14,795 nucleotides of DNA from an uncultured Pseudomonadota bacterium (lineage in GTDB: Bacteria > Pseudomonadota > Alphaproteobacteria > CACZRW01), in assembly GCA_902783675.1 (NCBI GenBank), contig CACZRW010000068.1, forward strand, positions 1-14,795, written 5' to 3'. The position numbers were made by a program, and so were the translations under genes. Positions within the stretch are counted from its first letter, which is position 1; each line of letters starts with the position of its first letter. The notes beneath the pieces are model-generated. The model saw only the letters and a list, made by a program, of their open reading frames with translations, made no database searches and was not told the DNA's origin. This document shows positions 6,585 through 13,904 of this stretch, piece after piece.

Positions 6585-7382
6585 ATGGACATAGGCATAT
6601 TAGGTTGCGGCGGTAAAATGGGGCAAATGCTCATAAAAACCTCTTTAAAAATAAAAGGGGCGAACATAGTCGCCGCTTGCGATTCCCCTTCATCTCCATA
6701 CCTTGGCAAAGACGCTGGCGAAGTCGCCGGCATCGGTAAAATAGGGGTAAAAATCACGGATAATCCCGCTGACATTTTTACTAAATCCGAAATTGTTATT
6801 GATTTTTCCTTTCACACCGCATCGGCAGAAAACGCCATGCTCGCTGCTCAGCATAAAAAGCCGTTGGTAATCGGCACGACAGGTTTTACCGATGAAGAAC
6901 AAAACACCATAAAGGCAGCATCCCGACAAACGGCGATTGTCCTTGCTCCGAATATGAGCATAGGCATAAATCTTCTTTTATCCATAGTTGAAAAAACGGC
7001 AGCTTTGCTGGACACCGCCTATGATATTGAAGTTTTGGAAATGCACCATAAAGCCAAAGTCGACGCGCCTTCGGGCACGGCTCTCGCCCTTGGTAAAGCT
7101 GCGGCAAAAGGACGCGACATCACTCTTGATGAGGCCATGCGCGCCGAACGCTTCGGCAATATCGGTAAACGCATTGAAGGCGAAATCGGCTTTGCCACTT
7201 TGCGCGGCGGAGATGTTGTCGGCGACCACACGGTCATTTTTGCCGGCGACGGCGAGCGCATAGAGTTTTCGCACAAAGCCACCTCTCGCGAGGTTTTTGC
7301 AATCGGAGCTTACCGCGCCGCCTTCTGGCTCATAAACAAAGAGCCCGGTTTATACTCTATGAAAGATGTGCTGGGATTATGA
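6585..7382 (+). CDS. dapB: 4-hydroxy-tetrahydrodipicolinate reductase
   Basis: Cytosolic NAD(P)H-dependent enzyme that converts hydroxy-tetrahydrodipicolinate to tetrahydrodipicolinate in the pathway to meso-diaminopimelate (peptidoglycan) and lysine. At 265 aa it matches the family. The N-terminal Rossmann nucleotide site reads GILGCGGKMGQ (residues 4-14), VIDFSFHTA and VIGTTGF follow, and the catalytic/substrate-binding signature EMHHKAKVDAPSGTAL (152-167) contains His154, the equivalent of E. coli His159, and Lys158. The GERIEFSHKATSREVFAIGA segment toward the C-terminus is also typical. A strong AAGGAAGGT ribosome-binding site precedes the ATG. The TGA overlaps the ATG of nth (ATGA), indicating translational coupling. 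Upstream genes are 12 bp away. Confidence 0.97.
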   Translation: MDIGILGCGGKMGQMLIKTSLKIKGANIVAACDSPSSPYLGKDAGEVAGIGKIGVKITDNPADIFTKSEIVIDFSFHTASAENAMLAAQHKKPLVIGTTGFTDEEQNTIKAASRQTAIVLAPNMSIGINLLLSIVEKTAALLDTAYDIEVLEMHHKAKVDAPSGTALALGKAAAKGRDITLDEAMRAERFGNIGKRIEGEIGFATLRGGDVVGDHTVIFAGDGERIEFSHKATSREVFAIGAYRAAFWLINKEPGLYSMKDVLGL

Positions 7383-8005
7383 AAAAAGCCGACATAGAAA
7401 CCTTTTTCGCCCGCCTTGCCGCATTAAACCCGAACCCGAAATGCGAACTTGACTACACCAATCCCTACACGCTTATGGTCGCGATAATTCTTTCCGCCCA
7501 AGCCACGGACAAGGGCGTAAACAAGGCCACTCCGGCACTTTTCGCCATCGCCGACACTCCGGAAAAAATGCTTGCTCTTGGCGAAGAAGGATTAAAGAAA
7601 TACATAAAGACCATCGGACTTTTTAACAATAAAGCCAAAAACATTATCGCAATGAGCAACGAAATCATTGCGGACTTTGGCGGTGAATTGCCGAGAGACA
7701 GAAGCAAACTTGAGACTCTTTCGGGCGTAGGCAGGAAATCGGCGAATGTCTTTTTAAATGTTATTTATAATGAACCTTTCATCGCCGTAGACACTCATGT
7801 CTTTCGCGTATCAAACCGCACAAAGCTCGCCACCGGCAAAACCCCTTTGGAAGTTGAGGCCGAATTGGAAAAAGTCGTGCCGAATAAATACAAAACAGGG
7901 GCATCGCATTGGCTGGTTTTGCACGGACGCTATACCTGCACGGCAAAGAACCCCAAATGCGCCACCTGCCCCGTTGCCGACCTTTGCGCTCACAATTTTA
8001 CTTAA
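7379..8005 (+). CDS. nth: Endonuclease III (DNA glycosylase/AP lyase)
   Basis: Bifunctional base-excision-repair enzyme that removes oxidised pyrimidines and cuts the strand by beta-elimination. The 208-aa length and residue numbering coincide with E. coli Nth: helix-hairpin-helix LSGVGRKSANV with catalytic Lys120, Asp138 in AVDTHVFRVSNR, and a C-terminal 4Fe-4S loop with Cys187, Cys194, Cys197 and Cys203 (spacing C-x6-C-x2-C-x5-C). The N-terminal helix carries ILSAQATDKGVNKA, like the LSAQATD of the family. The start codon overlaps the dapB stop by four bases, so it is most likely translated by reinitiation. It is the last gene of the run; 100 bp follow before the next gene, with no strong hairpin-plus-T-run terminator visible. 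Confidence 0.98.
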   Translation: MKKADIETFFARLAALNPNPKCELDYTNPYTLMVAIILSAQATDKGVNKATPALFAIADTPEKMLALGEEGLKKYIKTIGLFNNKAKNIIAMSNEIIADFGGELPRDRSKLETLSGVGRKSANVFLNVIYNEPFIAVDTHVFRVSNRTKLATGKTPLEVEAELEKVVPNKYKTGASHWLVLHGRYTCTAKNPKCATCPVADLCAHNFT

Positions 8006-8038
8006 AGCGCCTCTTCGTTAACGCATCACTTTAATAAT

Positions 8039-8068
8039 TTGCATTATCTAGTCGGTTAAGATAGTATC
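8039..8068 (+). promoter_or_regulatory. Weak candidate promoter of the Lon-like/Usp unit
   Basis: TTGCAT (8039-8044) and TAGTAT (8063-8068) are separated by 18 bases in the 100-bp gap after nth. Each hexamer has four to five matches to consensus. Alternatives cannot be excluded; read-through from nth is also possible. Confidence 0.3.
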
Positions 8069-8105
8069 TTGAAAGAGGCTTAATCAACAATTGGGATAAC
8101 GACAA

Positions 8106-10580
8106 ATGACCGTAAAACCGCTGGAAATCAAACAACTTTACCGCTCATGTGATGCAGAACTTCTGCCTTTTAAAACCACTTCCGAGCTAAAACCGCTTGA
8201 CGCTCCTTTAGGGCAGGAAAGGGCAATGGCGGCGATTGATTTCGGCATCAATGTAGATTTTGACGGCTACAACATTTTTTGCGTAGGTCCGGAAGGCACA
8301 GGCAAGACCAACCTCATCAAGCGGCAGATTACCAAAAAGGCAAAACAGATTCCCGCCCCCGATGATTGGTGCTACATCAACAACTTTGAGTCTCCACATA
8401 AACCAAAGGCCCTGCGCCTTCCCGCCGGTAACGGATTAGCCTTTGCCAAGGACATAGAAAAGCTTATTGAAAACCTTTCCATTGTTATTCCTTCCGCTTT
8501 TGAAGGCGAGGAATACCGCAATCGCATGAAAATCATTGAAGAGCACTTTGCCGAGCAAAAAGAAAAATACTTCAACGAGCTTCAATTCAAATCAAAAAGC
8601 AAAAAAGTTTCCATTTTGCGCATGCCCGTTGGCTTAGTTGTTGCTCCCATGAAAAATGGCGAGGTTATCAGCCCCGAGACCTTCGACAAGCTTCCCGAAA
8701 AAGAAAAGCAGGAAATACTCGGCGACTTGAACGAAGCGCAAGCCGAACTTGCCGCCGCGGTTGCTGATGTTCCGAAATGGGAAAAGGAACAACGCGAAGA
8801 AATTGACAAGCTGAACGAGGAAGTAGCTAACTTCGCGGTTAGTCACATGATTGAGACCTTAAAAGAAAAATACAGCTCGGTAAAATCCGTTCTTAATTAC
8901 TTGAAAGATCTGCAAAAGGATATCATTGACAATGTTTCCCTGTTCATGAAACCTGCCGAAGCCGCCGCCGAGCAAGGACAACCGGGAGCAGGTGCCGGTC
9001 AAGCACCGGGGCAACCGCCCTATTCCATGACGCAAAATCAAACGCCTGCCCACCTAAAAATCTTAAGCACCGCCATGCGCCGCTATTCGGTAAATGTCAT
9101 TGTAAAGCACAAAAAAGACGAAGGCGCTCCGATTGTATTTTTAGACAACCCGACTCTGCCCAACCTTGTCGGACGCATGGAAAGATTGCAGCAATCAGGC
9201 TCGGTCATAATGGACTTTAATCTTTTGAAACCGGGCGCTTTGCACGAGGCAAACGGAGGCTTTTTAATCATAGATGCAAAGCACATTTTATCGCACCCGC
9301 CAGCATGGGAAGCATTAAAGCGCGCCTTGCGTTCAAAGAAAATTGCTATTGAGGCGCAAGACGACGACAACAATGTCATCACGACGATTATGCTTGACCC
9401 CGAGCCCATAGATTTAAACTTAAAAGTCATACTCATGGGTGATTCCGAAATATACAATGTCATCGCCGAGAACGACCCCGAGTTTTCATCTTTATTCAAA
9501 ATATCGGCGCACTTTACTTCCACCATGAACAGGACGAAAGACAGCGTGAATCGTTACGCGCGTCTGGTTGCCGATTTGGTAAAGGAAAAATCCTTAAGGG
9601 CGTTAAGCCGCTCTGCCACCGCCAAAGTAATAGAGTATTCGTCACGCCTTGCGGGCGACAGCGAAAAGCTTTCCACACATACTTCTTTGATAAGCGATTT
9701 GCTTAAAGAATCCGACTATTTAGCAAGGACCAGCTCCTCAAACAGCATCGGGCGCAATCATGTTGAACAAGCGCTTGCCGCAAAAGTCAAACGCTCAGAC
9801 AGCCTTCGCGAAATTATGAATGAGCAGATAAACCGCGGCATAATTATGATTGAAACCAAAGGCAAAGCCGTGGGACAAGTAAACGCTCTTGTGGTATTTG
9901 ACTTCGCAGGCTTTGCTTTCGGTCGCCCCAGCCGTATCACAGGTCAAGCGAGGATAGGCAAAGGCGAAGTCATTGACATTGAGCGCGAAGTGGAGCTCGG
10001 CGGCCCGACTCATAGCAAAGGCGTTTTAATCCTGTCCTCGTTCCTCTCCTCGCGCTTTGCCAAAGACATTCCGCTAAGCTTGGAAGCAAGTCTGGCTTTT
10101 GAACAATCCTATGGCGAAGTTGACGGTGACTCGGCATCTTCCGCCGAGCTCTATGCTCTTATCTCCGCCATCTCCGAAACACCGATAAGACAAGATTTAG
10201 CGGTCACCGGCTCGGTCAACCAATTCGGGCAGGTCCAGGCCATCGGCGCCGTAAATGAAAAGATAGAAGGCTTTTTCGACACCTGCAAAATGAAAGGATT
10301 GACGGGCACTCAAGGCGTCCTTATTCCCAAATCAAATGTCCCTCACTTAATGTTAAGAGAGGATGTTCTCGCCGCCGCCAAGGAAGGAAAGTTCCACATA
10401 TATCCCATATCGACCATTGACGAGGGAATAGAGCTTTTAACCGACATTCCTGCCGGCAAGCCGGACAAAAACGGTGAATATCCGATAGGCACCATAAACC
10501 GCCGCGTTAAAAATCGTCTTGAAACTTTCTACCAAAAGAGTGCGCCACCGAAGGGATTTAGCAGCAAAGAGGAGCGATGA
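8106..10580 (+). CDS. Lon-like ATP-dependent serine protease (COG1067 family, LonB/YcbZ type)
   Basis: Predicted cytoplasmic AAA+ protease of 824 aa. The Walker A motif is GPEGTGKT (61-68) and the Walker B-like strand GGFLIIDA (384-391). Between them lies a long insertion: a charged, coiled-coil-like region (~130-280), then a Gly/Gln/Pro-rich linker (~284-315). The C-terminal Lon protease domain has the Ser-Lys dyad Ser676 (DGDSASSAEL) and Lys719 (AVNEKIEGFF). The 43-residue separation equals that of E. coli Lon (679/722). There is no classical Lon N-terminal substrate domain, which separates it from LonA; no membrane helices are seen, unlike archaeal LonB. Substrates are unknown and presumably misfolded or regulatory proteins. 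A modest GGG lies ten bases before the ATG. The stress-protein gene begins 2 bp after the stop, so the two are very likely co-translated. Confidence 0.92.
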   Translation: MTVKPLEIKQLYRSCDAELLPFKTTSELKPLDAPLGQERAMAAIDFGINVDFDGYNIFCVGPEGTGKTNLIKRQITKKAKQIPAPDDWCYINNFESPHKPKALRLPAGNGLAFAKDIEKLIENLSIVIPSAFEGEEYRNRMKIIEEHFAEQKEKYFNELQFKSKSKKVSILRMPVGLVVAPMKNGEVISPETFDKLPEKEKQEILGDLNEAQAELAAAVADVPKWEKEQREEIDKLNEEVANFAVSHMIETLKEKYSSVKSVLNYLKDLQKDIIDNVSLFMKPAEAAAEQGQPGAGAGQAPGQPPYSMTQNQTPAHLKILSTAMRRYSVNVIVKHKKDEGAPIVFLDNPTLPNLVGRMERLQQSGSVIMDFNLLKPGALHEANGGFLIIDAKHILSHPPAWEALKRALRSKKIAIEAQDDDNNVITTIMLDPEPIDLNLKVILMGDSEIYNVIAENDPEFSSLFKISAHFTSTMNRTKDSVNRYARLVADLVKEKSLRALSRSATAKVIEYSSRLAGDSEKLSTHTSLISDLLKESDYLARTSSSNSIGRNHVEQALAAKVKRSDSLREIMNEQINRGIIMIETKGKAVGQVNALVVFDFAGFAFGRPSRITGQARIGKGEVIDIEREVELGGPTHSKGVLILSSFLSSRFAKDIPLSLEASLAFEQSYGEVDGDSASSAELYALISAISETPIRQDLAVTGSVNQFGQVQAIGAVNEKIEGFFDTCKMKGLTGTQGVLIPKSNVPHLMLREDVLAAAKEGKFHIYPISTIDEGIELLTDIPAGKPDKNGEYPIGTINRRVKNRLETFYQKSAPPKGFSSKEER
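10569..10574 (+). promoter_or_regulatory. Ribosome-binding site deciding the Usp start
   Basis: GAGGAG lies inside the end of the protease gene. It is 2 bases from the ATG at 10577 (too close) and 8 bases from the in-frame ATG at 10583 (ideal), so 10583 is preferred. Confidence 0.7.
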
Positions 10581-10582
10581 TC

Positions 10583-11503
10583 ATGAAAAAAGATACTCTC
10601 CCACCCCTTGATATAAAAACCATTTCGCTGGCACTTGATGCTTCGCCCTACAGCATTGCCGCATTAGATGAAGCTGTTGAAGTCGCATATCGTCTTGGCG
10701 CAAAATTAAACGCCATTTGCGTGGAGGATATCAATATGATAAGGGCGGCGAGCGTTCCTTACGCCGTCACGGTCAGCCCTTATTCAATCGGCGCAAAAAT
10801 GCAACCGAAGCTTATGGACAGCCTGATAAAAGTCCAAACCAAAGCGGCTGCCCGAGCTTTGGAATACGCCACCCGAAACAAAAAAGTTCCCGGTTCTCTT
10901 ATTATTAAGCGCGGCATAATTGAAAAAGAAGTAATAAAAGAATCCGAAAAATCGGACATCTTGGTTCTTGGTTGGGCAGGCTGGCAAGCCGCTGATTTTT
11001 ACTTTTCCAACCACCCTGCCGCCGGACAAAATCGCTTTAACTTTCCCGTTTCCCGCATTGTCAAAATGGGCACTTCCGTTCGCTCTATCATAAAGAATGT
11101 CTCTGTTCCGACTCTTGTCCTGCACGGTCGCATAAGCGACGCTTGCATGCTGGGTGTATTCTTTGATGATAGCAAGGCGTCAAAAGAAAATCTTTCCTAT
11201 TCCTTACGCATTTTCGATCATCTTTTTTCCTATTGCAAAAAGGGAAAGGACTTTTCGGGTATTGAAGTTTTTATAACCGACAAATCCCTTGAGCCGAAAG
11301 CAAAGGATCTTTTGAAATTGCGCCAAGACATAAAAAGCAAAGTAACCGTGCTGATGGCGAACGACATTCACTCCAGCCTTTTATCTCATATTAAGGACAA
11401 AGAAATCAATCTGCTTTCGCTAAGCAAGGCCTCGTCGCTGGTAACCGCCGACGATCTTCGCATCTTTGACCGTGTCGCCTCATCGTTGCTGATTACGGTT
11501 TAA
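10583..11503 (+). CDS. Universal stress protein (UspA family)
   Basis: Cytosolic protein of 306 aa. The N-terminal half is a recognisable Usp fold: TISLALDASPYSIAALDEAVEVA (about 13-35, the DxS strand-helix), a GAKLNAICVED strand, a long helix ending AAARALEYA, SDILVLGWAGW (~125-134, where Usp proteins have DLIVMGTHGR-like sequence) and KMGTSVRSIIKNVSVPTLVLHG (about 162-182, the usual closing motif). The second half keeps Usp-like strands (GVFFDD, VTVLMA, NLLSLS) but no clear ATP-binding glycines, so a tandem with a degenerate second domain is my reading. An insertion around 137-155 separates the last two Usp motifs. The placement 2 bp behind a Lon-like protease suggests joint expression in a stress response. 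Ligand and exact function are unknown. Its TAA lies inside the 3' end of the convergent GNAT gene. Confidence 0.82.
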   Translation: MKKDTLPPLDIKTISLALDASPYSIAALDEAVEVAYRLGAKLNAICVEDINMIRAASVPYAVTVSPYSIGAKMQPKLMDSLIKVQTKAAARALEYATRNKKVPGSLIIKRGIIEKEVIKESEKSDILVLGWAGWQAADFYFSNHPAAGQNRFNFPVSRIVKMGTSVRSIIKNVSVPTLVLHGRISDACMLGVFFDDSKASKENLSYSLRIFDHLFSYCKKGKDFSGIEVFITDKSLEPKAKDLLKLRQDIKSKVTVLMANDIHSSLLSHIKDKEINLLSLSKASSLVTADDLRIFDRVASSLLITV

Positions 11504-11978
11504 TCTTAGCCCTTAAAGTAACATCACTTACCTCAAAGCCGTTTTTGCGATAGAAGTTAATGGCCCTTTCGTTAAGCGCATAAGCCGTTACCTTTACATA
11601 ATCAGCGCCTCTACCCAAACAATAATCCTTAAAGACATCAATCAGCTTCGTTCCCACCCCGAACTTACGATACTTTTCATCAACAAATATATTCTCGATT
11701 TTACCGAACTTAACAGTCACATAGCTGTCTTCGGCGGCAATTCCTCCTGCCAAATATCCGATTACTTCATTTTTACGCTTTGCCAAAAAGACAATCTTAT
11801 TTTTGATTAAGTCGGCAAAATACTCCTCACCCTCGGCAGTCAAAGGCCACCCGGGGAGCAAAGTTTCATCAAACCCGCTGTCATACTCAAGCTGAAATAA
11901 TTTATTATTAAGCAACTGAACAGTTTTCAAATCTTGAATGGTCGCAACCGATATTTGCACATCATCTTTATCTTTCAT
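11493..11978 (-). CDS. GNAT-family N-acetyltransferase
   Basis: 161-aa cytosolic acetyl-CoA-dependent acetyltransferase of unknown substrate. The N-terminal helix region starts ISVATIQDLKTVQLLNN. The central strand EVIGYLAGG is followed by the acetyl-CoA pyrophosphate-binding motif A, ENIFVDEKYRKFGVGTKLI, with R104-x-x-G107-x-G109. Motif B is NERAINFYRKNGFE (136-149), with the usual Tyr143. The length is typical for a single GNAT domain. The ATG has GAGG five bases upstream. It follows ettA by 28 bp on the same strand and is probably the last gene of the tolC run. Its last 11 bp overlap the end of the stress-protein gene on the opposite strand. Nothing visible points to a protein-terminus (RimI-like) or small-molecule substrate. 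Confidence 0.9.
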   Translation of the reverse strand: MKDKDDVQISVATIQDLKTVQLLNNKLFQLEYDSGFDETLLPGWPLTAEGEEYFADLIKNKIVFLAKRKNEVIGYLAGGIAAEDSYVTVKFGKIENIFVDEKYRKFGVGTKLIDVFKDYCLGRGADYVKVTAYALNERAINFYRKNGFEVSDVTLRAKIKP

Positions 11979-12006
11979 AACAACCTCGCCCTCAATCTCA
12001 CCTTTA

Positions 12007-13680
12007 CTATCTCACCAACGGTTTATATTTAATGCGATGCGGAGCAGCGGCATCTTCACCCAAGCGCCGCTTTTTATCTGCTTCATAATCGGCAAAGTTC
12101 CCTTCAAACCACACAACCTGACTATCGCCTTCAAAAGCCAAGATATGCGTGGCAATCCTGTCCAAAAACCACCTGTCGTGCGAAGTAACCACCACCGATC
12201 CTGCAAAGTTTAATAAGGCTTCCTCCAGCGCGCGCAAAGTATCCACATCCAAATCGTTTGTCGGCTCGTCGAGCAAAAGCACATTTGAGCCGGACTTAAG
12301 CATCTTTGCCAAATGCACGCGGTTCCGCTCACCACCGGAAAGTTGCCCGACTTTCTTTTGCTGATCGCTACCCTTAAAGTTGAATTGTCCGACATAAGCG
12401 CGCGAAGGCATTTTCCGATTTCCCAGCACCACATCATCGGCACCGCCGGATATTTCCTCCCACACCGTTTTGTTGTCGTCCAAGGCGTCGCGCGATTGAT
12501 CAACATAACCGAGCACCACCGTCTCGCCCAAGCGGAAATCTCCGCTGTCCGGCTGTTCTTGTTTCGTAATCATACGCATAAGCGTAGTTTTGCCCGCGCC
12601 GTTAGGGCCGATAACTCCGACAATTCCACCGGCAGGAAGTTTGAAAGAAAGGTTATCAATCAAAAGTCTGTCACCAAAACCCTTACTAAGCCCTTTTGCC
12701 TCAATCACCAAATCGCCAAGTCTGGGACCTGCGGGGATAATAATCTGCGCTTGCCCTTCGGCTTGCTTACCCGCTTTTGCCACCAACTCATCAAACGCCG
12801 CCACACGAGCTTTGCTCTTTGCCTGCCTGGCTTTAGGGCTTTGCCTTATCCACTCCAACTCCTCGGATATAGTGCGCTGTCTGGCGGATTCCTCGCGTGC
12901 TTCCTGCTCAAGGCGCTTTTTCTTCTGCTCAAGCCAAGACGAGTAATTGCCCTCGTAAGGAATACCCTGCCCTCTGTCCAGCTCTAAAATCCACCCTGTG
13001 ACATTATCCAAGAAATACCTGTCGTGAGTAACCAAAACCACCGTGCCCTTATACTCGCGAAGATGCTGTTCCAGCCACGCCACCGACTCGGCATCAAGGT
13101 GATTGGTCGGCTCGTCCAAAAGCAACAAATCCGGCTTTGATAACAAAAGACGACACAAAGCCACTCTGCGCTTTTCACCGCCGGAAAGCTTATCCACCGG
13201 ACTATCACCGGGAGGACAGCGGAGTGCGTCCATAGCCACTTCAACCAGCCTTTCAATGTTCCACCCGTCGGCGGCATCAATCTTTTCCTGAAGTTCACTC
13301 TGCTCGGCAATCAAAGCATCCATATCTGCATCGGGATTAGCAAACTCGTTACTCACTTCCTCAAAGCGTTTAAGTAAATCCCTCACTTCGCCCACACCGT
13401 CCATAACATTTTCCATAACGGTTTTGGAAGTGTCTAATTGCGGCTCTTGAGGCAAATAGCCGACGCTCGCACCTTCGGCCGCCCATGCTTCGCCTTGGAA
13501 ATCCTTTTCTATCCCCGCCATAATTTTCATAAGCGTAGATTTACCCGCACCGTTTACGCCCAAAACACCAATTTTTGCCCCCGGCAAAAAAGAAAGCCAA
13601 ATGTTTTTAAGCACCTCTTTCCCGCCGGGATAGGTTTTGCATAAATCTTTCATCACATAGATATATTGATAGGCGGGCAT
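12007..13680 (-). CDS. ettA: Energy-dependent translational throttle protein EttA (ABC-F ATPase)
   Basis: Ribosome-associated ABC-F ATPase. In E. coli EttA binds the E site and gates the first elongation steps according to ATP/ADP. At 557 aa it has the family length (~555) and two ABC domains with no membrane part. ABC1 has Walker A GVNGAGKST (41-49), signature LSGGE (165-169), and Walker B LLLLDE with Glu190 and switch His219. ABC2 has GPNGAGKTT (358-366), LSGGE (447-451), and LLLLDE with Glu472 and His501. The arm insertion (~95-140, rich in acidic and charged residues) and the linker of long charged helices (~245-305, including the EWIRQSPKARQAKSKAR segment that contacts P-site tRNA) are those of EttA rather than Uup or YheS. 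AAGGAG lies six bases before the ATG. It lies 29 bp after the PopZ-like gene and is probably in its operon. Confidence 0.97.
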   Translation of the reverse strand: MPAYQYIYVMKDLCKTYPGGKEVLKNIWLSFLPGAKIGVLGVNGAGKSTLMKIMAGIEKDFQGEAWAAEGASVGYLPQEPQLDTSKTVMENVMDGVGEVRDLLKRFEEVSNEFANPDADMDALIAEQSELQEKIDAADGWNIERLVEVAMDALRCPPGDSPVDKLSGGEKRRVALCRLLLSKPDLLLLDEPTNHLDAESVAWLEQHLREYKGTVVLVTHDRYFLDNVTGWILELDRGQGIPYEGNYSSWLEQKKKRLEQEAREESARQRTISEELEWIRQSPKARQAKSKARVAAFDELVAKAGKQAEGQAQIIIPAGPRLGDLVIEAKGLSKGFGDRLLIDNLSFKLPAGGIVGVIGPNGAGKTTLMRMITKQEQPDSGDFRLGETVVLGYVDQSRDALDDNKTVWEEISGGADDVVLGNRKMPSRAYVGQFNFKGSDQQKKVGQLSGGERNRVHLAKMLKSGSNVLLLDEPTNDLDVDTLRALEEALLNFAGSVVVTSHDRWFLDRIATHILAFEGDSQVVWFEGNFADYEADKKRRLGEDAAAPHRIKYKPLVR

Positions 13681-13709
13681 ATTTAACTCCTTGTTTTGTT
13701 GAGGTTTAA

Positions 13710-13904
13710 TTATTTCTCACTTGCGATAAAAGCCTGTGGAGCTTCCACCAGCATGTCTTTTGTAAGATCAAAAATCTTTGATGAAGACAGGGCTTTAGAG
13801 CTATCGGCAACGACATCGTCTGCCTTTTCAACTTCACCGGACAGAATACTTTTAATTGATAAAAGTATCTCTTCCATAGAGGGATTTTCGTTATTTTCCT
13901 GCAT
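13710..13904 (-). CDS. Short PopZ/DUF2497-like protein lacking the usual C-terminal domain
   Basis: 64-aa protein. Residues 1-22 (MQENNENPSMEEILLSIKSI) match the conserved N-terminal helix of alphaproteobacterial DUF2497 proteins, of which Caulobacter PopZ (cell-pole organiser, MEEILASIRRII) is the best known. A second family motif, LTD-like after a Val/Leu-rich strand, is recognisable in KIFDLTKDMLVEAP (43-56). The acidic Pro-rich middle (replaced by about 20 residues) and the C-terminal oligomerisation helices of PopZ (~177 aa in Caulobacter) are absent. The frame ends at 13710, only 29 bp before ettA, so there is no room for a displaced remainder. The ATG sits inside the end of tolC (14-bp overlap), implying translational coupling; its own ribosome-binding site is weak. 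The position behind tolC agrees with where I recall DUF2497 genes in other alphaproteobacteria. PopZ-like function is unproven. Confidence 0.75.
   Translation of the reverse strand: MQENNENPSMEEILLSIKSILSGEVEKADDVVADSSKALSSSKIFDLTKDMLVEAPQAFIASEK

Noticed and set aside
8018..8034. CtrA-like site TTAA...TTAA upstream of the Lon-like gene
   Set aside because: The half-sites are separated by nine bases instead of the seven of the CtrA consensus.
8006..8105. GCCTCTT (8009-8015) and AAGAGGC (8073-8079) as a hairpin or terminator after nth
   Set aside because: The arms are seven bases with a 57-base loop and no T-run follows; chance pairing is likely.
9083..9526. A 147-codon minus-strand frame opposite the Lon-like protease
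   Set aside because: It is fully antisense to conserved protease sequence, rich in Ser/Met/Cys as expected for a shadow frame, with no supporting ribosome-binding site.
12313..12987. A 224-codon open frame on the plus strand opposite ettA
   Set aside because: It lies wholly inside a well-conserved ABC-F gene, shows no recognisable motif and has the look of a mirror frame of the real gene.
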